This document shows positions 46,001 to 57,291 of a stretch of 64,000 nucleotides of DNA, piece after piece; the first letter of the stretch is position 1, and every line of letters starts with the position of its first letter. Position numbers and translations under genes: made by a program. The stretch covers positions 1,924,501 to 1,988,500 of the forward strand of contig OX485805.1 in the NCBI GenBank assembly GCA_950295325.1, given 5' to 3'. This DNA comes from Polytrichum commune. Its lineage: Eukaryota > Streptophyta > Polytrichopsida > Polytrichales > Polytrichaceae. The notes under the pieces were generated by a model that saw nothing but the letters and a program-made list of their open reading frames with translations, did not search any database and was not told the DNA's origin.

Positions 46001-48902
46001 ACGATCACAAACGTGTTGGGATGTCTGCGCATAAGCGACGACATGAATACGAGCGAGGCATCATGGCTACGCAAGTCGGAGATAATCATCCAAGCTGGAA
46101 CAGATTTCACCCCTGGTGTCCATTCCGGAGAGCACAAGTATTTAACCAAGGACTCCACAACTTCAGGAGGGATTGGTTCATCTACACATCCAGGGATGAA
46201 CCTGAAGTCCAGAAACCCCGCGGCAATGGTGCTTCCCTCAATCCACTCAACATCACTGGAATCTTGTTTGGGAATCACCAATCGTTTCTTAATGGCATTA
46301 TGTGACACCCACCGCGTGATCACTTGCCCTGTGCATTCGTTGAAATTTGTTTGCAGCCAGTCGCGAAGCAATCGGTCTAAAGCCGGTTGTACCGGTAAGG
46401 ACTTGTTGTTAGTCGCCCTCTTCCTGTTCAACCACTCTGAAGTCGCAACCTGGTAGAGCTTTACCCATTTCGGCTTTGTAACTCCATGCTCCCGTTTGAA
46501 TTTTGTCCATACGTCGCGATCCAGGAACCCATTCCCCTCATCATCCTTCTTCCACAAGCCAACTTTATTGGGATCCCGCTTATCCAACTCCTGCAGCAAG
46601 ATATTCTTCCACTTGCGGAAATTGCACCATGACTTCAGTGTCACGACATTGCTGTTCTTGCAAGGCCTGAGAGTGACACTAGGAACGTCGTCCACTCCCC
46701 TCCCTTCTAAAAGCCGTCTCGCTGCCAGGTGAAAGTCTGGCTTTGTGAGTCCTGACATACTCTTGAATGTCTCCCTTGTAAGGGGTTTAGTCACGAAAGG
46801 TTTCTCCACGAAGGGTGTTCCTGCCTTGGACTTCTCGTGGCGAGCTCGCAATTTTTGTTGAGCCTCCACATGATCCTCCAGGTATGTGCGTCCTGGCTTG
46901 TCCGGGTTGATAAATAAGCCCTTCTCGTGCGACATGAACACTTTCTTCCACAATCTTGATGTTTCCTCAGGGGCCATAATTAACGTGAGTTCCGCTTTAA
47001 GATCGTTATGCGTGATCCCTCTTGCGATTGCGGTGAATGATGCCTCCATGCTGGTAGTAAAGTTCTGCACATCATGGATATAGGATACATTGGTTTAGGA
47101 TACAATGGTTTACAATGCCTGCATGATCAACACTTTAGGTGCGCCTCACCACTTTCACTCGATCGAGTGAAAGTGGTATGAGGCCATGTCAACACTTTAG
47201 GTGCGCCTCACCACTTTCACTCGATCGAGTGAAAGTGGTGTGAGGCCATGTCAACACTTTAGGTGCGCCTCACCACTTTCACTCGATCGAGTGAAAGTGG
47301 TGTGAGGCCATGTCAACACTTGAGGTGCGCCTCACCACTTTCACTCGATCGAGTGAAAGTGGTGTGAGGCCATGTCAACACTTTAGGTGCGCCTCACCAC
47401 TTTCACTCGATCGAGTGAAAGTGGTGTGAGGTCATGTCAACACTTGAGGTCTGATGAATTAAGGGAGCAGAGTAACATACCTTCCAAGCCAATGTTTTCT
47501 CAGGGTCCTGTGTAGCCTCAGAGGCGTTCGCACGCTGCTTTTCGGGCTTGTTCAACTTCACCCAAACCCTGCGACAATACAGAATTTGTGTAGTCCATGT
47601 CGGTGTGAACTTGTTGAACGAGTTCGAATTGTTCAATGTATATGAAAGCCTGACGGTCATGCTCGGATCCTCTGTCCACACAATTGTGCAGGGCCACACC
47701 TTTAACTTCTCCTTGAGCTTCGGATCGGTATCTCGATGAGCAATTATTTCCGTAGATGCGGCTACAGTATGTTGCCCATTGATTATGGCGAATTGCATGT
47801 TCTTGATGTCATCCCATGTCATGCCTTCTCGCCATGTCTCACCTTTCTTGAACTTCGGCATCAAACACAGATTGTGCTGAGGCCAAGCAGGCGGGGTTTG
47901 GATAAGGTAGTTCTTCATGAGGTTCACCCCACTTGGATCCAAAGGCCGCGTAACTTGATAAGCTTTTGCGCCCTTCATTTGTTTGATGGGTACACGGAAT
48001 ATCGATTCTGCGCCGAATGGATAAATGTGCCCAAAAAGTTGCAAAAACTTCTTCCTATCCAGAGCAGCTTCCTCAAGGCTGGGTTGTTGACCTTGCGATA
48101 TAACTCGACCCTTCTCCGCTTGAGTCAAGACCAGTGGGGTTTCCTCATGCATAACAACGTCGGGCTTCATTTTCTTTTGCTTTGATTTCTTCTCGGGTGA
48201 CAAAGCCCTCTTTGCTTTCTTTTTCCTTCCACTCCCGGCATCCCCAGCATCCCTCTCCGTGTTCTGAGAATCTGTAGAAACGTGGGGCACCACCTCGTGA
48301 GGCTTCCTTCTCTCCGTCTCCAGTGATGCGGTTAGCTCTTCAGGTTTTTTCCCCTTCTTTGCCTTCGGCTGTTGTCCAATAGAGCTGCCACCTTCATCGG
48401 CCTTGGATTTCAGTATAACCTCGGCTTGCTTCTTCTTTTGCTGCCTTGATTCTTCCCGTGTAGCTGCCTCTCTACTGTTGATGTCTTCCAGTGTCTCCAA
48501 CACAAAGTTTATGGCTCTTTTGGATATTCCAGATGACATCACCTTCTCTATCTCTTCCTTCTCCTTCGAAGGGAATGAGGCCATGGACTCATAAAATGGC
48601 ACCAAGAGAAATGTATGCTTCTTGCAATCAATTGATAAAATTCTCTCTTCCACCCCCTCCATAACCGAAACCTCTAGCCTGTCCCTCGCTCCCACATGAG
48701 CGATGGTAATTGGATTTCCAGGGTTCGGAATCCAACTATTGTTTACCTTGTACGTAAATATAAGCTCGTACCCTGAAGATTTGTTTCTCTTGTTAATGGC
48801 CAGCGACCACTTCTGCAAATGAGAGTCTCTAATTACCCATTGAGCAGTTGGTCCTGTTTGTTTGACTCCAACTATATCTGTCCAGAAAACAACTTTGTCC
48901 AT
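41808..48902 (-). CDS. ParB-like / DNA methyltransferase-like / HAD phosphatase fusion protein (7 exons)
   Basis: Proposed exons on the minus strand: 48902-47481, 47064-45676, 45590-45405, 45302-44181, 43863-43198, 43006-42779 and 42596-41808. Each intron begins GT and ends AG with pyrimidine-rich acceptors, and all six junctions are phase 0, joining into 1933 residues. Only exon 1 has a convincing start (ATG 48902, MDKVVFWTDIVGVKQTG). Regions: 1-110 unknown N-terminal domain; 150-275 lysine-rich, likely nuclear; 310-430 ParB/DGQHR-like with NGQHTVAAS at 375; 475-999 methyltransferase-like; 1000-1595 acidic, RS and proline/serine linker; 1596-1933 HAD phosphatase. All parts would act on nuclear DNA or chromatin by inference. 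Separate genes are possible, but exons 2-7 lack starts of their own. Splicing is predicted by eye only. Confidence 0.7.
43101..43203. repeat. 38-bp tandem repeat that triplicates a splice donor
   Basis: Units start at 43101, 43139 and 43177 (AGAAGGGGAAACGAAGCTTA and onward). On the minus strand each carries TTTGTGTAAGC, so the donor used for exon 5 (ending 43198) is present three times. Confidence 0.85.
43198..45302 (-). other. Exons 4-5: acidic, RS-rich and repeat-containing linker
   Basis: Exon 4 (374 residues) has a long Asp/Glu tract (such as DEDQEDEDQEDEEHQDEDQD), then three 20-residue repeats built on SPLRPSTADVGPSGSMDIP, encoded by a 60-bp tandem repeat at about 44611-44790. A basic RS segment follows (RKSSRSRSRSSTKDRHKRR). 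Exon 5 (222 residues) is rich in Pro, Ser, Thr and Ala with repeated DATEP/VDPTEPSSSAGP phrases. These are probably disordered spacers with a nuclear signal. Confidence 0.7.
45405..47064 (-). other. Exons 2-3: degenerate DNA methyltransferase-like domain
   Basis: Residues 475-999 of the model. Near the end, GELRMEVYIKFLEYMGSAGG followed by MVLNLFGGLKPVAAAL and, across the splice junction, MHDYNVFSYMDSAFLHILDA. This has the order and spacing of the C-terminal part of beta-class N6/N4 DNA methyltransferases (helix with Glu, then V-L-D-P-F-x-G-S-G-T, then the acidic SAM-binding strand). Here DPFxGSGT is NLFGGLKP. The expected DPPY position, in WMIISDLRSHDASLV near residue 804, reads DLRS. The fold may be kept while catalysis is lost or altered. 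Exon 2 also holds a basic N-terminal stretch of about 300 residues with no recognised domain. Confidence 0.5.
47127..47437. repeat. Five palindromes in 62-bp units inside intron 1
   Basis: Five near-identical 62-bp units, each with the 24-bp palindrome ACTTTCAC-TCGATCGA-GTGAAAGT (at 47151, 47213, 47275, 47337 and 47399, each 24 long) extended by CC...GG and by CTCA/TGAG arms (GCCTCACC...GGTGTGAGGC). All lie in the first intron of the fusion gene. Confidence 0.95.
47481..48902 (-). other. Exon 1: ParB/DGQHR-like domain region
   Basis: 474 residues. The C-terminal part has a pattern typical of ParB/Srx-like N-terminal domains: an entry segment (FRVPIKQMKG), a helix followed by a list of options (VNLMKNYLIQTPPAWPQ), then FAIINGQHTVAASTEII and a strand VWPCTIVW. 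In ParB families the corresponding motif is about G-x-H/R-R; the arginine is a Thr here. No helix-turn-helix is obvious downstream. Lys-rich clusters (KAKKGKKPEE, RKKKAKRALSPEKKSKQKKM) look like nuclear localisation signals. The assignment rests on motif shape only. Confidence 0.5.
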
Positions 48903-48975
48903 GCCTCCTGCAATGGTATGTGAAATAAGTTAATCTTCAAGCCACATTAATGCATCACTCAACTCAACATTAATG

Positions 48976-49371
48976 CTTTCACTCGATCGAGTGAAAGTGA
49001 GCCATGGTTGTCCATGGCACAAGCAGGCAGTCAGCACGCGAGCGCTGGTCCACTTTCACTCGATCGAGTGAAAGTGGACCGTGGCCAGCCATGGCTCTCA
49101 GGCAGCCAGCACGCCAGCGCTGGGCCACTTTCACTCGATCGAGTGAAAGTGGCCAGTGGCCAGCCATGGCTCTCAGGCAGCCAGCACGCCAGCGCTGGGC
49201 CACTTTCACTCGATCGAGTGAAAGTGGCCAGTGGCCAGCCATGGCTCAGGCAGCCAGCACGCCAGCGCTGGGCCACTTTCACTCGATCGAGTGAAAGTGG
49301 CCAGTGGCCAGCCATGGCTCAGGCAGCCAGCACGCCAGCGCTGGGCCACTTTCACTCGATCGAGTGAAAGT
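48976..49371. repeat. Six palindromes upstream of the fusion gene
   Basis: The same palindrome at 48976-48997 (short arms), 49052-49075, 49137-49160, 49202-49225, 49275-49298 and 49348-49371, in units of about 65-85 bp. The spacers (GCCAGCCATGGCTC, CAGCACGCCAGCGCTGGGCC) also contain smaller palindromes. The array ends about 75 bp upstream of ATG 48902. A possible acceptor at 48908-48910 (ATTGCAG) would place the array within a leader intron. Confidence 0.95.
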
Positions 49372-50700
49372 GGCCCAGCGCCTCCAACCCTGAAGAGTGT
49401 CCGTACAGTCAGGTGTGAACGGGGATATTTCCCACCACTATATCTTGAAATATACTTCTTATTTCTATGTCTTTGACATTCAATGCAAGCCGGGAAGTGT
49501 ACCTGATGTGTGAAGAGTATGGATGTATATTTGCTACTCAGTCTCTGCTTGCACGACCTTCACTTGGAATCAACAATAAGAGCAGGAGTGGGGATTTTAC
49601 ATAAGTTCTGATTACTGTAGAAACCAATACCATGTCTTGCTACATGGATCAAGATGGAGGTTATTTAATATTGTGTACAGGAATATGGCTAATCTGAATG
49701 CTTATGCTGCAAGGATTCAGGGGCCTGGATTGAAAAAGAAAAACCAGAATGTGATTAGGTTCCAGTTGTAAATACCTCAAAAAGTGAGCATATCGAAGGA
49801 AAATTCAAGATGCCGATTGCACTGAACAAATTTAGGATGCTGGGGGTGAAGATTTCAATGAAGCATAGCAAACAAACAATGTGGAACACGAAAATTGACT
49901 TAATACACTTGGAGGCTCCAGGTGCATACTCTTTAGAAATCAAGAGTATCAGGGTGAACATCCCGAATCCATGGAGATGGAACAAACAAAAGAAGATTTC
50001 TTAATAAGAATTCAGGGTGCCTAATGTATAGAAAAACGTCAAGCAAAATGCATTCAATGAAATAAACATAACCAGGATGCTCTTTGTGATATACTGAGTG
50101 GATCCCAGGTGTGGATGGCACTTCAGGAGGGTGGAGGAATGTGCGAAAAGGGAGATATGATGCAGATTGTGAATTGAAAAAAGGAAGATGCAGATTGTTG
50201 AGCAATGTGCATACTAGAGGCAGAGCTCAACCACATTGGAGTGAACCAGGTGCATACTACAAGATATCAACCAGATTGGAGTGAACCAGGTGCATACTAC
50301 AAGATATCAACCAGATTTCAATGAAACAAGGTGCATACTAGAAGAGATCAACCGGATGGCAGTGAAGCAAGGTGCAAGGTGCATACTAGATCAGCAATTT
50401 CAATGAAGCAAGGAGCATAGACGAAGGCAAATGCATAATACACTTGGAGCCGGGTGCGGAGAGGGAGAGGGTGCACAATATTGCAACGGAAGAACCAAGA
50501 GGAGAAAACACTAGGATCGAAGAGGAGAAAACACAATGAAAGTGTTGAGCGGGGGAGGTCATTCTGGACCCAAGATTGGGAACGGCCACGTCCCTTCGCC
50601 CAAGTGCCGATGGTCAGGATTGTGCCGTCAATAATGGACGGCCCAGATCCTAGACGCCGGACCATGATGGGCGGACGAGTAGGCTAGGGTGTAGTTTCAC
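49372..50700 (-). promoter_or_regulatory. Putative leader and promoter region of the fusion gene
   Basis: On the minus strand, 50690-50420 reads like a plant promoter/leader: GATCTGGGCCGTCCATTATT, then pyrimidine-rich CACCCTCTCCCTCTCCGCAC. Downstream come degenerate repeats of AGTATGCACCTGGTTCAC and TCATTGAAATC (50410-50210) and further copies to 49800. No long frame is supported and no TATA box is clear. I infer transcription starting near 50.5-50.6 kb, with a long spliced leader that includes the palindromes. Confidence 0.35.
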
Positions 50701-52619
50701 CCGTTCTCATTAAGGAGGGTGTGGGTTAGTAGGAAGGGTACTTCCTACTAACTGTAGAGGGTATTGATTGCAAACTGTATGATGTTAGTTGGTGCTTTCA
50801 CTTATGATTCACTTAACTTACCAAATGAGCTTTCGTCCAAATGGCTTGATTCCATCACAATGGTTCAATTTAGATATGATACGGCCACCGCCACCGCTTG
50901 GCTGGTACATAAACCGAAACCCCTATATTTGAATGGTATGGGGTTCAGTGAGGATCAAAGAGCAAACATCAAGAAGACACGTTTAAAAGAGTGTACTATG
51001 TATTGAAACGTTGATAATCTCTACTCTCAAAAACGATTCAGTTGAATGGACCTATATATATGCAGCTCAAAAATTATACATATACACATACATATTCATA
51101 TACATATATATTTCACCACATGTAAGAAGGTACTACACCGTTTATGATGTTTAGTGTCAAGTGCACAATGTGCGAAGGGCCTAAACTAGATGCCGGCGGG
51201 GTCTCAAAGTGTCAAGGCTAGCCTACTAATTGCCCATATGATACAATTCATCAACATAAGTAACATGTTTAAGCAAAAATATTAATTGAAAAATCTACAT
51301 TATGACAGTGAGAGTAGCACATTGGAATACTTTGGACGACAATTTAGCGCTCCCTTGTAGTCCAAATATTTCTTTTCTGAGCAATTTTGTCTTGAAATCA
51401 TCATCAAAACCTTGAGTTTAATTTCCGAGTGAAAAATAAGGTGGGGTGATCAAACCTAAAAAGTTTAATTTGTTTACTAGGCCCTGCATTCAATAAGTAT
51501 TGTTACATTGTTTATGGTGTTTAGTGTCAGGGAATAAATTTGAAGGGTTGCTTGTATTTCATAAGGAAGGGTAACTTAAAATTTTCCCTTTCAAAATGAA
51601 GGGTTAGCTCAAAAATTGCCCTTCATGTATGTATTGAAATTTTTGTTCAAAGTGCACATTATCATGTTTATCATTTAAGCGATGTTCAATACTATTATAA
51701 TATAAGTGAGACCAAACTTAAAGAACACACATGGTGAAAAGATAGAATAATAATTTCAATAATGAAACATTGATGTTTGAGTATATTGAAACGGTACTGA
51801 CATTTCAACATATTGGTACAGTCTAACCTTGATAATATCACAGCATCCGTTTCACCATAAAGTGTGATATAAGCATTGAAGGTGTCATATTTGATAATGT
51901 CACATTCTGAAGATTTGTGCATAATGTGATATTATCAAAAAAAATAGGTAGACAATCAAAATAAAATTTCAATGTAAAAAAAGAAAATAACAAATACAAG
52001 ACTTCAATGTTTTTACATGTAAACTCTAATTCAAAATTGTGAATAACAGCAAGAGCACATCATAATCTGTCATTGAGACCAGGTAAAGACCTCTCACTAG
52101 AGACAAAGGAGCTTCTAATGTCACATTGTTTTAGTGATGTTTATTGTCCAACACCAATTCTAATGAGTTTGTTATGGATTTTTTCCATTCCTAACAACTC
52201 CTGGGTGTTGAAAATCTGAAAACCTTGGCTAACCATAAAATTCAAAACATCTTTAGCATATTTTTGTGCATGATCGCTTAGCTATACTACTTTAGACTCG
52301 TCATCACAGTGACTGCTATCAACAATCAATGGGTCTTCTTCCATGGAATCACTAGCTTCCAATGTAGCAACAACAACAAAAACAACAACACAACGAATAA
52401 CACCTGCACTGCAAACCAATTGAACTAATTTAGCTTAAGTCGACACTTACTCTGTACCTAGACCAGCTCACCTAACCGTAGAACTTAACTAACATCCCAA
52501 ATTACTTCACACAAGCCGAAACCCTCATAGACACATATTAGGTGAACACATGTGACGGAAGGTGGGATGCATATTAGAGGCCGAGAAGTCTTGCAGACCT
52601 TGGACAACTAACCAACTAA

Positions 52620-53240
52620 TTCAACTATCAGTTAACTAGTTGCCTTTCGTAACTATAGTTGTTTGTGATTTGACCTGCCAAAAAATGTAGTTAACTATAG
52701 TTGTTTTGATTTTGGTATGCCAAAAAATCTAGTTAACTATAGTTATATCTAGTTAACTAAAGTTGGGCACAACCTGTAGTGTAGTACCATGACAGATCAT
52801 AGCATCTATATATTTTCCTTCTCTTTTATTCAAAATTTAAATTTGGGACTTGATTCCAGTTGTGATCCGCACTCAATCAACACCCAATGAGCATCATGAT
52901 GATGACTTCATTATGTCTAAGTTACTTAGAGTATAATGGGTTCTAGTCCTTCTTGGGATGGGCCTTCATGGGTGACAAACATAAGGTCTATTATAGAAGT
53001 TATGTAATATACGTTAATTCAAAAATGAAATAACTTGTTGGTTGACTCCTTACATTTTTTGGAACTCTCAAGTTGTAGTTGGTTGAATTTTTTTCTAGTT
53101 AACTATAGTTGTTTTTTAATATGGTCTTAAATATTTCTAGTTAACTATAGTTGTTCTTCAAATTGGTTTGAAAATTTCCTAGTTAACTATAGTTGTTTTC
53201 TAATGTCTTGAAAAAACTCTAGTTAACTCTAGTTATTTTG
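52620..53240. repeat. Cluster of TAGTTAACTATAGTTG words
   Basis: At least eight copies of TAGTTAACTATAGTTG or close variants; TAGTTAACTA is itself palindromic. The part 52640-52775 is a reverse-complement copy of 16610-16750. Confidence 0.7.
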
Positions 53241-55440
53241 GCAGTTGTTTAAGGTCTGAAGTCTTGACAGTGCCGTCCCATACAACACCTTTGAGTGCCG
53301 TGTATAGACAACACCGTTCAAAGTTGGTGCACATGGGCGGCTCATGACCATGTGAATAGCATTGCATTATCACAGGGGGCGGCTCATGACCCTTTTGGCT
53401 ATTACAATCTGTCCATCCAACCATCACATACAATCCATCCATAATTGATATTATAACGTTCACACTACGGATTTTCGAGTATTTTGGAGTATTTTGGATG
53501 TATTTTGGATTTTGGATAGTGGCATTGTCTAGGATGATAGGGATAATAACAAGGGAGTTTTACACTAAGAAAATCGGTTTCAAACTTTAAGGTGTTCTAT
53601 TACCAAGGGTGACATTATCAAGGTTAATAGAATGTATCAATGATAATCTCGAGGACAACAAGAAAACAGTAGTAGAAAGATGTAAGAAATTCACAATCTA
53701 AATCACTCTTGAAATCTTCTATCCTTCACGGACATTTATAGAGGGACCGGTGGCCTGTAGTAGGATCTTTAAATATATCTAGATTTCCCCTAAATTTAAG
53801 TTAAGGTACATATTATACCTATAACCGATAACTTAAGAATTTCAGCATAGCATATCTTCGGTTATCAAGAAGGAGTTAATTTTTCTGCGTAGGAAAATAA
53901 TGTCCATGATGAATGTCGAGCTTTTTTTCAAAATTGATTAAGTAAAGTTAGAATTACTACAAATTTTGCAAACATGAAAGTTGGTTAGAGTCCATAACCA
54001 ACATATAGCTTCACCCATGACCGACAACAACTATTTCGACAACTTCCCCTCCACGAAGTCATATGGTCCTCACGTTTATAATATAAAAACATCGACTTCT
54101 GCTAATTTAAGCCATGCGCGTTCATGCATAGGTCTACTTGTCGGTGATGGGTGCGTTATCGGTTATGGGTGTCTATACCTTAGGCCTACGCGACGGTGTA
54201 AGGATGTCGTGTGTTCATTGTACTACGCATAAGTTAACTTGGGTTGAACTTCTTTATTGCAAGGTGGTAAACTTTAAGGTTGTCTGTTGGTTATAATAAC
54301 ATAACAGATGTTATGTTATTGTTGTGTTGATTATAACATATGGTGAAAGTGGGTGTCGCAAGGGTTAGCCCTCCATCCGATATTAATATTGTGCACTTTC
54401 ATAAGCCTACTAGTAGGCAATCTGCTGGCAAGTATTCGAGACCTTCTACCACTAAATAATAGTGGCAACTACAACGCCACTAACTACACTAAGTGGTGAA
54501 TAGTGGTGCGCAATAAACAATCCTCTCAGAACCTAGTTAACTATAGTGGTGCTTGATCACTAACCTATTAATGATTAGTTAACTATAGTGGTGCATGATT
54601 GCTGACCTTTAAGGTTTAGTTCACGATGATATTATTTGTGCATGATCATTGACCTATTAATGATTAGTTAACTATAGTGGTGCATATATGTCCCAACCCA
54701 CTCTAGTGATATTTAGTGTTAGATACACAAAATACGAACGCATACACTAAATATTAGTAACCCTAGATGAAAGTAAGTAACATTCATTGTGAACTCAAAC
54801 ACTAAACTTGGACTATGGTAAGTCACATGCCCAAATTTAGTGTTAGTAAGGATGTGAAAATTTCTTAACAAAGATAAGAGAAGGTGCATGGTCGTAGGGA
54901 GGGTGGTGGCGCATTTATGTCTAACACTAGTTATACGACTAGTGTCATACCAAATGTGTAAACTTCTTATGGGTATAATAATTATGCTTTGACAAGTTTA
55001 CTCTCATCCATCAACATGTGGAACACTTGACTCCCCAATGCATAGGTTTGTGGCCTTCGTCACGATGATATGATTCATTCAACGTCGGCTAGATATTAAA
55101 CTCATTGTCTAGGGGTAACGTTTAGAACTTGGGGTTCAGGCATAGAGTTTTAGTTTTTAGAGTGCATGTTTAGGATGGAGGGTTGAGGCTTGTAGGTTGA
55201 ATTGTAAGCATATTTATGCCAATATGTTTGAAATGTCACTATGTTACTTGACCCAAGATTGATCACTAGTTTAAATGGTGAAAGGTTAGTGACCATAACG
55301 TTACCCCATTTTTCAAAACACCACATTGGAGCTTCAAATGACCGTTCCATTCGTAATGGCCACCCTTGCATTTTGCACATAACTGAGCTCATTGGATTTC
55401 AAAGGCAGATTGGAGCCCACTAAATAACTTAACCCATAAA

Positions 55441-55469
55441 CCCCAAACCCTAAACCCTAAACCCTAAAA
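55441..55469. repeat. Interstitial telomere-type tract (CCCTAAA)
   Basis: About four CCCTAAA units within the giant element. Confidence 0.9.
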
Positions 55470-56716
55470 AGTTCACAATTATTGCGCACTGGAGTGGGAG
55501 TGACAACACAACAATCAGTGACAACTTCAAATGTTTGACAATGTATGCCATATTTGCCAACCACCATTATATTAATTTCATGTAGTTTTCCAATCTAGTG
55601 CACGCCATATACTACTAGGCAGTTGTGTTGTCCAAAATTAATGCATAATCCAAATATACTCAAATCCCTGTTTCCATCAATTGAGGTAGCTCTTGGTTTG
55701 CTCTAACTCTAACTTAAGTTTGGATTCAATTTGTCTCTTAGACTAGTAGCTCAAATAAATGCCAATGAATCTACCTACACCAATATTGGCAATTAGGTAG
55801 TCTTGCACTAATCTATTGGCATGTCACATTACTTGATTATTTATTACCAGTACAACAAAATACACAAATTTTGTATGGACTTTAATTGTGATAGGAATGA
55901 ACCAAAAAACTTAATATAAGGTTTTTGATCCGAGTTTGACCTATGGAAAGTTGCTTGCGTAAAGAGGCGATGTAAGAGGCAACACAACTTTACCCATTTG
56001 CGAAGGCAACCTAATTACACGTACTAAGGTTATGAGTGTGGATGGAAGGAAAGTGGAGAGGTCATAAAGGGGAGATCCAATGGGTGAACTCCCAATTACG
56101 AACAATATAGGCACTTTCAACAATTGACTCCGACCATTGCAAGAGCAACTGCTTGGGCGTGAACTTTTGAAGACATGATGTGAAGATATGTGACACGTGG
56201 CATGCTCACAGGAATTTGCGGGAATGGCCAGTGTTGTAACTGCTTCCTACAGGGTCCAAGCCATGCATTTATTTGGATGCATTATTGCCACGAAGACACT
56301 TGGACACATGGTGATTAAGGTTTGAGGGCCTTATGTTCGCGCTTCTTAATTAAACACCTATATTTGTCACTAACGCAGATCAATTGTCCAAGAGTTGTAT
56401 GCTTGTAATACGTGCAGTTATGAGGGAACACTAAATGAACACGTGTTAGGATGAGATTAACTTACGACGTGCTCAAATGTAGACAACGCTTTAAATTGAC
56501 TAGTTTGATCAGCTGATTCAAATCATTTTAGAGTTCTTAGACTATGACTTAGCTATTGGACCTAACAAAATAATGTAAAAAGTGTGACCAATGGTGGAAG
56601 CAACCGATTCAGACATAGCACTTAATATGAATATCAAATATATTTGGGATTGGTTTTGTATCATGGTAGCCCATTCATTATTTGCTTCAAATGCAAACCA
56701 AAGTGGTACTTCGAGT

Positions 56717-56747
56717 ATAGGGTTTAGGGTTTAGGGTTTAGGGTTTA
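56717..56747. repeat. Interstitial telomere-type tract (TTTAGGG)
   Basis: Four TTTAGGG units, opposite in orientation to the tract at 55441. Confidence 0.9.
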
Positions 56748-57002
56748 AGTAGGCTGATGGGCCTCCAGAGGCTACTCAATCTTCACTAATATTAACCCAC
56801 ACATGCACTTTTCACCTTTCATTTAGGGTATTGGACTAATTGTTAAATAGGGTAGAAGGGTCTAGGGTCAATTCGAGACGGCATCCTCAGATGAAGTTGG
56901 AGGCGCAAATTTCAAATTCTTCCAATTTAATTTATGAATTGTTGAACCCCATAAGCCCAATGGGGTTACTATAATGGGGTTAATAAGCCCCTTCCTAATT
57001 TG

Positions 57003-57291
57003 CTTCTATTGGGAAGTTACTAACCTCTGTTGGGAAGTTACTAATCTCTATTGGGAAGTTACTAACCTCTATTGGGAAGTTACTAATCTCTATTGAGAAG
57101 TTACTAGTAACCTCTATTGGGAAGTTGGGAAGTTACTAATCTCTATTGGGAAGTTACTAACCTCTATTGGGAAGTTACTAATCTCTATTGGGAAGAAACT
57201 AACCTCTATTGGGAAGTTATTAATCTCTATTGGGAAGTTACTAGTAACCTCTATTGGGAAGTTGGGAAGTTACTAACCTCTTGGGAAGTTA
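57003..57291. repeat. 21-bp tandem repeat
   Basis: About 13 units of GGGAAGTTACTAATCTCTATT and near variants, with higher-order irregularities (a GAAGTTGGGAAGTTACTA junction occurs twice). A 65-codon frame through it (YWEVTNL repeats) is a translation of the repeat. Confidence 0.9.

Noticed and set aside
47127-47437. Palindrome array resembling a CRISPR array
   Set aside because: The whole 62-bp unit is repeated with no unique spacers and no cas genes, in a eukaryotic intron.
48979-49476. Overlapping frames of 81-119 codons over the palindrome array
   Set aside because: Repeat translations on both strands, with the same peptide phrases from each unit.
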